Made by a program: the position numbers and the translations under genes. From UMGS1279 sp045577695 (GTDB lineage: Bacteria > Bacillota > Clostridia > Oscillospirales > Acutalibacteraceae), in the NCBI GenBank assembly GCA_045577695.1, contig JAZNIW010000013.1:1-18085 (forward strand): a stretch of 18,085 nt of DNA. The letters run 5' to 3'. Each line of letters starts with the position of its first letter. Positions within the stretch are counted from its first letter, which is position 1. Positions 1-6,783 of the stretch are shown in pieces. The notes beneath the pieces were generated by a model. That model had not been told where the DNA came from, ran no database searches, and saw only the letters and a list, made by a program, of their open reading frames with translations.

Positions 1-25
1 GGTAATGTGGTAATGTAATGAGCGC

Positions 26-78
26 CGAATTTGTTATGTTGTTCGTCGCCTACGGCTCCTCGCAACATAACAAATTCG
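26..78. repeat. 16-bp perfect inverted repeat (palindromic intergenic element)
   Basis: CGAATTTGTTATGTTG (26-41) is matched by its exact complement CAACATAACAAATTCG (63-78). The 21-nt GC-rich loop between them contains a further GCC/GGC mini-stem. AGCG at 21-24 can pair with CGCT at 77-80 if two bases bulge. No T-run follows directly (the next one is about 30 nt downstream), so it does not look like an ordinary terminator. The short direct repeat GGTAATGT at 1-8 and 10-17 precedes it. It is probably a dispersed intergenic palindrome, or the tail end of an element lying mostly to the left of the window. Confidence 0.75.
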
Positions 79-170
79 CTTCAAATTAAACTTCATCTTA
101 TTTTTTTGAGAAAAGTGTTACCAATCATTGATTTATCTACAGAAAAGTACAGTATGAATGAAAAAATCTA

Positions 171-199
171 TTGTCGCCTCTTTCACATTGTGGTATAAT
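171..199 (+). promoter_or_regulatory. sigma-A promoter of the EamA-type transporter
   Basis: A -35 box TTGTCG (171-176) is separated by 17 nt from a perfect -10 box TATAAT (194-199). TG at 191-192 makes it an extended -10 promoter (TGGTATAAT). The start codon follows 32 nt later. Confidence 0.8.
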
Positions 200-231
200 A
201 GTTGCTGAATTTGGTAAAGGGGCGATGGTGA

Positions 232-1167
232 TTGAATCGCAACACTGAGCGAAAAGGCTATATAATGTTATTGGTTACCGCTATGATTTGGGGAGCGGCT
301 TTTGTTGCACAGGATGTCGGCATGGACCATATTGGCCCCTTTGCCTTTAACGCTGCGCGTATGATTTTGGGTGCCCTTACCCTGGTTCCGGTGATTTTGG
401 TGATGGATGGTCTGAAAAAGAGGAAAGATTCTGCGGTGCAGATGTTCCGTTTCACCAAAACCGAATGGATCGGCGGGGTGCTTTGCGGCGTGGCTTTGTT
501 TGCCGGTTCTTCACTGCAACAGGTTGGCATAGCCCTTTATAACGAAACCGAGGCCGCAGCCGGCAAGGCTGGTTTTATCACATCGCTTTACATTGTTTTG
601 GTGCCTTTTTCGGGTCTGCTTTTTCGTAAAAAAATTGGGGCAAAAACATGGGGCAGTGTTACGATAGCTACGGTTGGTATGTATCTGCTTTGTGTGCAAT
701 CCGGATTCTCGGTAACGCCGGCGGATGGGTTGCTGTTTTTTTGTGCCTTTGCTTTCACGGTGCATATCTGCGTGGTGGGTGTCTATTCCAATCGGGTCAA
801 CGGTATAAAATTGTCGGCCGTTCAGTTTTTGGTGGCCGGCTTGTTGGCGCTGGTTTGCACTCTTGTTTTCGAAACCCCCACGGTGGCGGGGATGACGGCA
901 GCCGCCTTGCCGATTGCCTATGCCGGCATACTTTCTTGCGCCGTGGCATATACTATGCAGGTTGCAGCCCAAAAACACACGAAATCTACCAGCGCTTCAG
1001 TGATAATGAGTCTGGAATCGGTGTTTGCCGCCTTGACCGGCTTGTTGTTTGGCGAGCGATTGAACGGGCGGGAAAGCCTTGGCTGTCTTTTGATGTTTTG
1101 CGCTGTGTTACTGTTGCAAATCGAATTTCCTAACAAAAAAACCAAAGCATCGGCTTTGGAAAAATAA
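232..1167 (+). CDS. EamA/DMT-superfamily transporter (10-TM metabolite exporter)
   Basis: A 311-residue very hydrophobic protein with the two-fold repeated EamA layout. The first half opens with WGAAFVAQDVG near residue 20, a typical DMT start motif. The second half ends with the characteristic SLESVFAALTGLLFGE segment near residues 260-275 and a last membrane helix, then a short basic tail. About ten membrane helices are expected, which is normal for the family. Members move amino acids, nucleosides or other small metabolites, usually outward, and the substrate cannot be read from sequence. The start is a TTG at 232, nine bases behind AAAGGGG; no ATG or GTG lies in frame near the RBS. The gene is monocistronic, with its own promoter at 171-199 and a strong terminator at 1184-1214. 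Confidence 0.9.
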   Translation: MNRNTERKGYIMLLVTAMIWGAAFVAQDVGMDHIGPFAFNAARMILGALTLVPVILVMDGLKKRKDSAVQMFRFTKTEWIGGVLCGVALFAGSSLQQVGIALYNETEAAAGKAGFITSLYIVLVPFSGLLFRKKIGAKTWGSVTIATVGMYLLCVQSGFSVTPADGLLFFCAFAFTVHICVVGVYSNRVNGIKLSAVQFLVAGLLALVCTLVFETPTVAGMTAAALPIAYAGILSCAVAYTMQVAAQKHTKSTSASVIMSLESVFAALTGLLFGERLNGRESLGCLLMFCAVLLLQIEFPNKKTKASALEK

Positions 1168-1183
1168 TGGTTTACAGTATGTT

Positions 1184-1214
1184 GTGACGGGGCATTTGCC
1201 CCGTCACTTTTTTT
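1184..1214 (+). terminator. rho-independent terminator of the EamA-type gene
   Basis: GTGACGGGGCA (1184-1194) pairs perfectly with TGCCCCGTCAC (1197-1207), followed at once by seven T (1208-1214). It sits 16 nt after the stop codon. The opposite gene ends 50 nt further on, and the same hairpin has no T-run for the minus strand. Confidence 0.93.
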
Positions 1215-1264
1215 ATCCGCTTTACCGCATTTATTCGCGGCATCGGTTGGGTGGTTTGTTTGAA

Positions 1265-2056
1265 TTATAGAGAGAGGGACAGGGCGTTGAGAATATAGGT
1301 TTCGGTTTCATTGGCTAAACAGTCCATCTCGGCCTTGATTTCGGCGGGGTCACCACCCTTTTTTAAAAGGGTGAGTAGGGTGAGTTTAAATCCTTCGTTT
1401 TTGCCTAGAATTTGAGTTTTGATGGCTTCGGTGCCATCGGTTGGGTTATTTTCTAAATCATTCAGCAATCTTGCGGTTTGGCGGGTCAGTCGACCGATGA
1501 GTTCGGCGGCATAGGCCCGCAAATGGTCTGCCTCCACTGTGGTGAGAGGGGTCGGAACTTTGGCGACCGACCTGCTTTCCCCAAAAAAGGCAAGAGGGGA
1601 ACTCTCGGTATTTTGCGCTTCGTGTATCGTTTTTTCGGTCGATACTTTTTCGGTTGTTTCGGTCTCTTTGGGCTTGCTTAAGTTTTCGGTATCGCGAGGC
1701 GCGGCAGTTGTTTCGATTATTTGGTTTGTTTCGAGTGCGCCCGTATCGGAATTATGGTCTTGGTGGGCCGGCACGGCAAATTCTTTGCTTTGTTCTTGTG
1801 TTTCAATGGGGCTTTCTTGCTTTTCACACGCCTCTTCTTGGTTGCCTGCTGCGAGGGATATCGCAGCCAAAGCATCGGCCCATTGTTGCTCGGCATGAAT
1901 AAGTTTTTCGGTTAAGAGGCGATTTTCTTCTTGTTGTGCGGCAAGGGTGTTTTTTAGTTCCTCTAATTTAATATGTAGAGTTTCTATTTCACCGGTTTTG
2001 CGCTCAATCTCGGCAAAGAGGGCGGCGTTTTGCAGAGCCAGTTGTTTTTTTCTCAT
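1265..2056 (-). CDS. Unrecognised protein: N-terminal coiled coil, acidic linker, C-terminal helical region
   Basis: I do not recognise a family. From the ATG at 2056 the protein is 263 residues. Residues 1-65 form a heptad-like coiled coil rich in E, K, L and Q. Residues about 70-165 are a low-complexity linker rich in E, T, S, Q and P, probably disordered. Residues about 170-263 look like a compact helical region (LRAYAAELIGRLTRQTARLL near its start, ending NALSLSL). There is no signal peptide or membrane segment, so it is probably cytoplasmic. A GTG at 2065 would add three residues but lies inside the Shine-Dalgarno GAGGTG; the ATG at 2056, six bases after that motif, is the better start. 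It is divergent from nrdG, with about 144 nt between the starts. The overall shape suggests a scaffold or division-associated adaptor, but that is only an impression. Confidence 0.8.
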   Translation of the reverse strand: MRKKQLALQNAALFAEIERKTGEIETLHIKLEELKNTLAAQQEENRLLTEKLIHAEQQWADALAAISLAAGNQEEACEKQESPIETQEQSKEFAVPAHQDHNSDTGALETNQIIETTAAPRDTENLSKPKETETTEKVSTEKTIHEAQNTESSPLAFFGESRSVAKVPTPLTTVEADHLRAYAAELIGRLTRQTARLLNDLENNPTDGTEAIKTQILGKNEGFKLTLLTLLKKGGDPAEIKAEMDCLANETETYILNALSLSL

Positions 2057-2091
2057 AGTAAGCACCTCAGCTATTTTTCTTCTTTTATTTT

Positions 2092-2097
2092 ATCATA
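2092..2097 (-). promoter_or_regulatory. Putative -10 box for the coiled-coil gene
   Basis: On the minus strand TATGAT is followed by AAAATAAAA; no convincing -35 box is seen 16-18 nt upstream (CAGGAT at best). The same 15-nt string TATGATAAAATAAAA occurs on the plus strand at 2158-2172 in front of nrdG. Confidence 0.4.
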
Positions 2098-2134
2098 CCG
2101 CTTTGGCGAAATCAATCCTGTATTTTTTGTGGCT

Positions 2135-2163
2135 TTGTCTTTTCTTTTGTCGAATTATATGAT
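2135..2163 (+). promoter_or_regulatory. Candidate sigma-A promoter for nrdG
   Basis: TTGTCT (2135-2140), 17-nt spacer, TATGAT (2158-2163). Both boxes are imperfect. No NrdR box is visible here, unlike upstream of nrdD. Confidence 0.5.
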
Positions 2164-2200
2164 AAAATAAAAAACAAAAGCAGAGAGGAAGATGGCGTCG

Positions 2201-2890
2201 ATGAAAATTATGGGTCTGCAAAAATTAACCCTGTTGGATTTTCCCACCAAAATAGCATGCACGGTCTTTACCGGTGGGTGTAATTTTCGTTGCCCCTTTT
2301 GCCATAATGCAGATTTGGTGCTCGGCAGGGTAGAACAACCATCGATGGAGGAAGAATTCTTTTCTTTTTTGCAAAAACGGAAAGGCATTTTGGATGGCGT
2401 TTGTATTACGGGGGGCGAGCCGACTTTGCAACCCGATTTAGAAGATGTTATTCGCCGTATTCGATCGCTGGGGTATGCGGTGAAATTGGATACCAACGGT
2501 TTTTTGCCACAGGTGTTGAAAGATTTGGTTGGTAAGGGGTTAATTGATTATGTCGCAATGGATATTAAAAACGCCCCCGCTTCCTACGCGGCAACTGCCG
2601 GTATCCCGAATATGGATATCACCCCTATTTTGGAAAGTGTTTCCTTTTTAAAAAGGGGAGAGGTTCCGTTTGAATTTCGCACCACGGTAGTAAAGGAATT
2701 GCACACACCGCAAGATATGGTTTCCATTGGCCACTGGCTAAACTGTGAGGCACCCTATTTCTTGCAGCGGTTTGAGGATTCGGGAAATCTGCTTGGCCAG
2801 GGACTTCACGGATATGACGAAAATGAAATGAAAAGTTTGTTGAATTTGCTCAAAAAAGAGCTTCCAAATGCAAAAATTCGCGGAATATAA
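2201..2890 (+). CDS. nrdG: Anaerobic ribonucleotide reductase-activating protein (radical SAM, NrdG type)
   Basis: Radical-SAM enzyme that uses a [4Fe-4S] cluster and S-adenosylmethionine to generate the glycyl radical on NrdD. The cluster motif CNFRCPFC (CxxxCxxC) lies at residues 27-34 and the SAM-contacting GGEP motif follows at about residue 72. At 229 residues it belongs to the longer NrdG-like group rather than the roughly 155-residue E. coli form. I place the start at ATG 2201, giving MKIMGLQKLTLLDFP, the usual beginning for this group. The ATG at 2192 is in frame but only two or three bases from the GAGAGGAAG ribosome site. It lies directly upstream of nrdD (137 nt apart). The order nrdG-nrdD is the reverse of the common nrdD-nrdG. 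Expression from both its own promoter and partial read-through into nrdD is plausible. Confidence 0.93.
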   Translation: MKIMGLQKLTLLDFPTKIACTVFTGGCNFRCPFCHNADLVLGRVEQPSMEEEFFSFLQKRKGILDGVCITGGEPTLQPDLEDVIRRIRSLGYAVKLDTNGFLPQVLKDLVGKGLIDYVAMDIKNAPASYAATAGIPNMDITPILESVSFLKRGEVPFEFRTTVVKELHTPQDMVSIGHWLNCEAPYFLQRFEDSGNLLGQGLHGYDENEMKSLLNLLKKELPNAKIRGI

Positions 2891-2900
2891 TGGTTTTAAT

Positions 2901-2916
2901 ACACAATATATAGTGC
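2901..2916 (+). promoter_or_regulatory. NrdR box 1 (distal)
   Basis: ACACAATATATAGTGC matches the NrdR-box consensus acaCwAtATaTwGtgt at all but the last base. It starts 10 nt after the nrdG stop codon. NrdR is the ATP/dATP-sensing repressor of ribonucleotide reductase genes in bacteria; its gene is not in this window. Confidence 0.85.
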
Positions 2917-2931
2917 CTAAATAAAAAATGT

Positions 2932-2947
2932 TTACAATATTTTGTAG
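2932..2947 (+). promoter_or_regulatory. NrdR box 2 (proximal)
   Basis: TTACAATATTTTGTAG, a more degenerate box whose CAATATTTTG core starts exactly 31 bp after the CAATATATAG core of box 1. A 31-32 bp offset (three helical turns) is the usual arrangement of paired NrdR boxes. It ends seven bases before the -35 element of nrdD. Confidence 0.8.
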
Positions 2948-2954
2948 TTTTTTC

Positions 2955-2983
2955 TTGACAATTCTTTCTTTATAAGTTATACT
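2955..2983 (+). promoter_or_regulatory. Sigma-A promoter of nrdD
   Basis: Perfect -35 TTGACA (2955-2960), 17-nt spacer, -10 TATACT (2978-2983). It lies immediately downstream of the paired NrdR boxes, so repression by NrdR is expected. Confidence 0.88.
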
Positions 2984-3026
2984 GATATCTAGACGAAAAA
3001 TGTAGAAAAAAGAAAGGAAGAGCACT

Positions 3027-5399
3027 ATGTACACCGTATTAAAACGCGACGGCAAGATTGTGGATTTCGATTTAAAAAAGATTTCCGAAGCCATTACGCT
3101 TGCGTTCGATGCCCAAGAAAAAAACTACAACACCAACATCATTGATTTTTTGGCGTTAAAGGTGACGGCGGATTTTGAACCAAAAATCAAAGACCATCAC
3201 ATTGCGGTGGAGGACATTCAAGATAGTGTTGAAGCTGTTTTGGTGCAGGCCGGCTACGCCGATGTTGCCAAGGCATACATTCTGTATCGCCGCCAACACG
3301 ATAAACTGCGCAATATCAAATCCACCGCCTTGGATTATAAAGCCATTGTGGATAGTTATGTCAAAGAGGCTGACTGGCGTGTCAAGGAAAACTCCACGGT
3401 TACCTATTCGGTCGGCGGCTTGATTTTGAATAACTCAGGGGCCATCACCGCCAACTACTGGTTGTCGGAAATTTATGACGATGAGATTGCCAACGCGCAC
3501 CGTCGGGCGGATATTCACATTCACGACCTTTCGATGTTAACCGGTTACTGTGCCGGTTGGTCGCTGAAACAACTCATTCAAGAGGGCCTTGGCGGGGTGA
3601 CCGGAAAAATCACCTCAGCTCCGGCTAAGCATTTGGCTACCCTTTGCAATCAGATGGTCAACTTCCTTGGTATTATGCAAAACGAGTGGGCCGGCGCGCA
3701 GGCATTCTCTTCCTTTGATACGTATTTGGCTCCCTTTGTCAAGGCGGATCATTTAACCTATGACCAGGTGAAAAAGTGCATAGAATCCTTTATTTATGGC
3801 GTGAACACCCCCTCGCGTTGGGGCACCCAAGCACCCTTTTCCAATATTACATTGGACTGGACGGTGCCTAACGACTTGGCCGAGCTAAACGCTATTGTCG
3901 GCGGAAAAGAAATGCCCTTTAAATATAAGGACTGCAAAAAAGAAATGGATATGGTCAACAAGGCCTTTATCGAAACGATGATTGAAGGTGATGCCAACGG
4001 CCGTGGATTCCAATATCCCATTCCCACTTATTCGATTACCGGTGACTTTGATTGGTCCGAAACCGAGAATAACAAACTTTTGTTTGAAATGACCTCAAAG
4101 TATGGCACACCCTACTTCTCAAACTATATCAACAGCGATATGGAACCCAGTGATGTTCGCAGTATGTGTTGCCGCTTGCGGTTGGATTTGCGTGAACTTC
4201 GTAAAAAATCCGGCGGTTTCTTCGGCAGCGGTGAAAGTACCGGGTCGATCGGGGTTGTTACCATCAATATGCCCCGCATTGCCTACCTTTCCAAAACACC
4301 GGAAGAATTTTATCAACGCTTAGATCGTATGATGGATTTATCGGCTCGCTCGCTGAAAATCAAACGTAAGGTTATTACCAATTTGCTCAATGAGGGACTT
4401 TATCCCTACACCAAGCGTTACCTGGGCAGCTTTGACAATCATTTCTCCACGATTGGTTTGGTGGGAATGAATGAGGTTGGCCTCAATGCCGCTTGGCTGG
4501 GGAAAGATATGACCGATATGGCTACGCAAGAATTCTCAAAAGAGGTACTCAATCATATGCGTGAGCGACTTTCGGATTATCAAGAAGAATATGGTGATTT
4601 GTACAATTTGGAAGCCACGCCGGCGGAATCAACCAGTTATCGTTTGGCGAAACACGATTTAAAGCGTTACCCTGAAATTCGTACCGCTTCGGATCAAACT
4701 CAAAACGAGGCACCCTACTATACCAACTCTTCGCATCTGCCGGTTGGTTTTACCGATGATATTTTTGCTGCCTTGGATATTCAAGACGAGCTGCAAACCC
4801 TTTATACTTCGGGTACGGTATTTCACGCTTTCCTCGGCGAAAAGATGCCCGACTGGAAGAGTGCCGCCAATTTGATTCGCAAGATTGCTGAGAACTATAA
4901 ACTGCCTTATTACACCCTTTCGCCGACCTATTCGGTATGCAAAAAGCACGGGTATATTGCCGGCGAAAAATATGCCTGTCCTACCTGTGGTGAGCGCACC
5001 GAAGTTTATAGCCGCATTACCGGTTATTATCGTCCGGTTCAAAACTGGAATGATGGTAAATCGCAGGAATACAAGCATCGCAAGGTTTATACACCGGCTA
5101 AATTCGATAAGGAATTGGTGCGGGAGAAAGAGGTTGCCAATACTACTCCCGTCAGTGTATCGTCTGACGATAATGTCTGTTTGTTGTTTGCTACCGCCAC
5201 CTGTCCCAACTGTAAAATGGCTGAGCAATTTTTATCCAAAGCGGGCATTTCTTATCAAAAGGTATTGGCTGACGATAATCCTGATTTGGTGGCCAAGTAC
5301 GGCATTCATCAAGCTCCGACGCTGATTGTTTCCAGCGCAGATTCGGTTGAAAAAATCGTTAATCTTTCCAATATTAAGGCCTTTGCTGAGCAATCGTAA
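3027..5399 (+). CDS. nrdD: Class III anaerobic ribonucleoside-triphosphate reductase with fused C-terminal redoxin domain
   Basis: Oxygen-sensitive glycyl-radical enzyme reducing ribonucleoside triphosphates to deoxyribonucleotides. Domains: ATP-cone regulatory domain at residues about 1-95 (VLKRDGKIVDFD start); catalytic barrel about 120-640 with a double cysteine MCC at 380-382; a zinc-site region with C638, H641, C651 and C654 (CPTC); the glycyl-radical loop RITGYYRP with the radical Gly at 666; and a linker followed by a thioredoxin/glutaredoxin-like domain about 710-790 with the redox pair C726-P-N-C729. At 790 residues it is longer than enzymes without the redoxin. The start at 3027 sits behind AAAGGAAG. 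NrdG, which makes the radical, is upstream; trxB follows 72 nt downstream. The redoxin plus trxB indicates a thiol-dependent rather than formate-dependent enzyme (inference from known NrdD subgroups). Confidence 0.96.
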   Translation: MYTVLKRDGKIVDFDLKKISEAITLAFDAQEKNYNTNIIDFLALKVTADFEPKIKDHHIAVEDIQDSVEAVLVQAGYADVAKAYILYRRQHDKLRNIKSTALDYKAIVDSYVKEADWRVKENSTVTYSVGGLILNNSGAITANYWLSEIYDDEIANAHRRADIHIHDLSMLTGYCAGWSLKQLIQEGLGGVTGKITSAPAKHLATLCNQMVNFLGIMQNEWAGAQAFSSFDTYLAPFVKADHLTYDQVKKCIESFIYGVNTPSRWGTQAPFSNITLDWTVPNDLAELNAIVGGKEMPFKYKDCKKEMDMVNKAFIETMIEGDANGRGFQYPIPTYSITGDFDWSETENNKLLFEMTSKYGTPYFSNYINSDMEPSDVRSMCCRLRLDLRELRKKSGGFFGSGESTGSIGVVTINMPRIAYLSKTPEEFYQRLDRMMDLSARSLKIKRKVITNLLNEGLYPYTKRYLGSFDNHFSTIGLVGMNEVGLNAAWLGKDMTDMATQEFSKEVLNHMRERLSDYQEEYGDLYNLEATPAESTSYRLAKHDLKRYPEIRTASDQTQNEAPYYTNSSHLPVGFTDDIFAALDIQDELQTLYTSGTVFHAFLGEKMPDWKSAANLIRKIAENYKLPYYTLSPTYSVCKKHGYIAGEKYACPTCGERTEVYSRITGYYRPVQNWNDGKSQEYKHRKVYTPAKFDKELVREKEVANTTPVSVSSDDNVCLLFATATCPNCKMAEQFLSKAGISYQKVLADDNPDLVAKYGIHQAPTLIVSSADSVEKIVNLSNIKAFAEQS

Positions 5400-5418
5400 T
5401 ATCCCGCTAAAACGCCCG

Positions 5419-5448
5419 TTATCCGCACCCAAAAAAGGGTGCGGATAA
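5419..5448 (+). other. Intercistronic hairpin between nrdD and trxB
   Basis: TTATCCGCACCC (5419-5430) and GGGTGCGGATAA (5437-5448) form a perfect 12-bp stem with a loop of six A. It is followed by TTCTGC, not by a T-run, so it should not terminate efficiently. It more likely attenuates read-through or protects the 3' end of nrdD mRNA. The trxB ribosome site AAAAGGAG begins 7 nt later. Confidence 0.75.
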
Positions 5449-5471
5449 TTCTGCAAAAGGAGTAAAAAACA

Positions 5472-6386
5472 ATGGTATACGATATTGTTATTGTGGGGGC
5501 AGGACCGGCCGGTCTAACTGCCGCCTTATATGCACGCCGCGCCGATAAGTCGGTTTTGGTGATTGAAAAAGAAACCTTTGGCGGACAAATCACCTTTTCT
5601 CCCCGGGTGGAAAATTACCCCGGCTTTTTATCGATGAGCGGCAACGAATTCGCCGAAAAACTCTTGACACAAGTGATGGAGCAAGGGGGCGAGATTGAAC
5701 TTGACACCGTGACTGGTATTTCGGGAGAGGCCGGTAATTTCACGGTCCACGCCACCGGTACCGATTATAAGGCAAAGGCCGTGATTATCGCCGCCGGGTC
5801 AAAGCATCGCCAACTTGGATTACCCAACGAAAACCGGTTGGTGGGCGAGGGTGTTTCCTACTGTGCCATGTGTGACGGCGCCTTTTATAAAGATAAAACC
5901 GTTGCTGTCATCGGAGGCGGAAATACCGCTTTGCAAGAGGTTATCTTGCTCAGTGATATTTGCAAAAAAGTATATGTGGTGCAAAATCTTGACTATTTAA
6001 CCGGCGAGGGACGTCTGGTGCGGGAGATAGAGAGCCGTAGCAATGTGGAAATTATTCTCTCGACCGTGGTCAAAGAACTCATCGGCGAACAAAGCTTGAC
6101 CGGTATTCTGCTTGATACCACTGGCAAAGAGTCGGCAATCCTACCTTTAGACGGTGTCTTTGTTGCCATTGGACAACAGCCGGAAAATGAGCCGTTTGCG
6201 TCTCTGATTTCGTTAGACTCCTATGGCTATATTCAGGCAGGAGAGGACTGTCTTCCAGAGGGGGCGATCGCCGGTATTTTTACAGCAGGAGATTGTCGCA
6301 CCAAGCGAATTCGTCAAATCACTACTGCTACGGCCGACGGTGCGGTGGCGGCACTGGCTGCCTGCCGCTTTGTTGATGAATTGTAA
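5472..6386 (+). CDS. trxB: Thioredoxin-disulfide reductase
   Basis: FAD- and NADPH-dependent enzyme that reduces thioredoxin-like proteins. The 304 residues are normal for the low-molecular-weight TrxB family. The FAD-binding GAGPAG motif is at residues about 9-14. The redox-active CAMC lies at 131-134, directly before the NADPH-binding GGGNTA segment. The C-terminal FAD motif TAGDCRTKRIRQ is present. The start at 5472 follows AAAAGGAG by eight bases. No separate promoter is evident, so it is probably co-transcribed with nrdD past the hairpin at 5419-5448. The likely physiological partner is the redoxin domain at the end of NrdD, although a free thioredoxin elsewhere in the genome could also be served. 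A terminator follows at 6419-6459. Confidence 0.96.
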   Translation: MVYDIVIVGAGPAGLTAALYARRADKSVLVIEKETFGGQITFSPRVENYPGFLSMSGNEFAEKLLTQVMEQGGEIELDTVTGISGEAGNFTVHATGTDYKAKAVIIAAGSKHRQLGLPNENRLVGEGVSYCAMCDGAFYKDKTVAVIGGGNTALQEVILLSDICKKVYVVQNLDYLTGEGRLVREIESRSNVEIILSTVVKELIGEQSLTGILLDTTGKESAILPLDGVFVAIGQQPENEPFASLISLDSYGYIQAGEDCLPEGAIAGIFTAGDCRTKRIRQITTATADGAVAALAACRFVDEL

Positions 6387-6418
6387 AGTTTGCTAACGAA
6401 AAAACGTGCTTGACCTAC

Positions 6419-6459
6419 GGGAGACACTTCGTAAAGAAGTTGTCTTCCGTTCTTTTTTA
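6419..6459 (+). terminator. rho-independent terminator after trxB
   Basis: GGGAGACACTTC (6419-6430) pairs with GAAGTTGTCTTCC (6436-6448) with one bulged T and a G-T pair, five-base loop. It is followed by a T-rich run ending about 6459. It closes the nrdD-trxB transcript. Confidence 0.85.
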
Positions 6460-6470
6460 TAATGAAAAAA

Positions 6471-6493
6471 ACACTTTCGAGTAATGAAAGTGT
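6471..6493 (-). terminator. Small hairpin with T-run on the minus strand (weak terminator)
   Basis: ACACTTTC (6471-6478) and GAAAGTGT (6486-6493) form an 8-bp stem. On the minus strand it is followed by TTTTTTCATT. It may act as a back-up terminator for transcripts entering from the ABC operon, or protect trxB from antisense transcription. Confidence 0.45.
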
Positions 6494-6554
6494 CATAGTG
6501 GGTTACATACTTCGAAAAACACCTATCTCAAAGAATATAAACTCAAACATTAAT

Positions 6555-6728
6555 AGTGATATTGTGAGACAGGTCTCACAGTGATATTTTTGATAAATTT
6601 AAAGTGATATTGAAACCTTGCGGTTTCAGTGATATTTTATTCGCCCCCAAACTCGCGAAGCGAATATCACTTGGACAAAGTCCAAATATTACTTCGAAGC
6701 AATATCACTCGCCGCAAGGCGAATAAAA
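6555..6728. repeat. Array of short hairpins separated by AGTGATATT / AATATCACT
   Basis: The spacer AGTGATATT occurs at 6555-6563, 6580-6588, 6603-6611 and 6628-6636. Its complement AATATCACT occurs at 6663-6671, 6701-6709 and, with one change, at 6685-6693. Between spacers lie different perfect mini-hairpins: TGTGAGAC/GTCTCACA, TGAAACC/GGTTTCA, ATTCGC/GCGAAT, TTGGAC/GTCCAA, TCGCC/GGCGA. The left and right halves are in opposite orientation. An 11-bp outer stem, TTTTATTCGCC (6635-6645) with GGCGAATAAAA (6718-6728), encloses the right half. There is no coding potential. It lies in the gap between the convergent trxB and ABC-operon genes. Confidence 0.85.
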
Positions 6729-6777
6729 CTGAGGCGCCTTCCTTACGGAGGGTGCCTCACGGGAAAGCAGTTTTTTT
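6725..6777. terminator. Bidirectional terminator-like hairpin between convergent genes
   Basis: GAGGCGCCTTCC (6731-6742) and GGAGGGTGCCTC (6747-6758) form a 12-bp stem with two wobble pairs and loop TTAC. AAAACTG and CAGTTTT (6768-6774) can add an outer stem across a bulge. Seven T (6771-6777) follow on the plus strand, and CAGTTTTATT follows on the minus strand. It is only 7 nt past the stop codon of the binding-protein gene, so it most likely ends the ABC operon. Confidence 0.75.
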
Positions 6778-6783
6778 GTATTC

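Noticed and set aside
648..1133. 161-residue plus-strand frame inside the EamA-type gene
   Set aside because: A +1/+2 frame shadow of a clear membrane protein; no ribosome site and arbitrary composition.
1539..1898. Plus-strand frames of up to 119 residues opposite the coiled-coil gene
   Set aside because: They are Cys/Phe/Ser-rich complements of the low-complexity linker, without ribosome sites.
6555..6728. Could the repeated 9-mer be a CRISPR array
   Set aside because: Spacers are short self-complementary hairpins, the repeat is only 9 nt and it reverses orientation; no cas genes are nearby.
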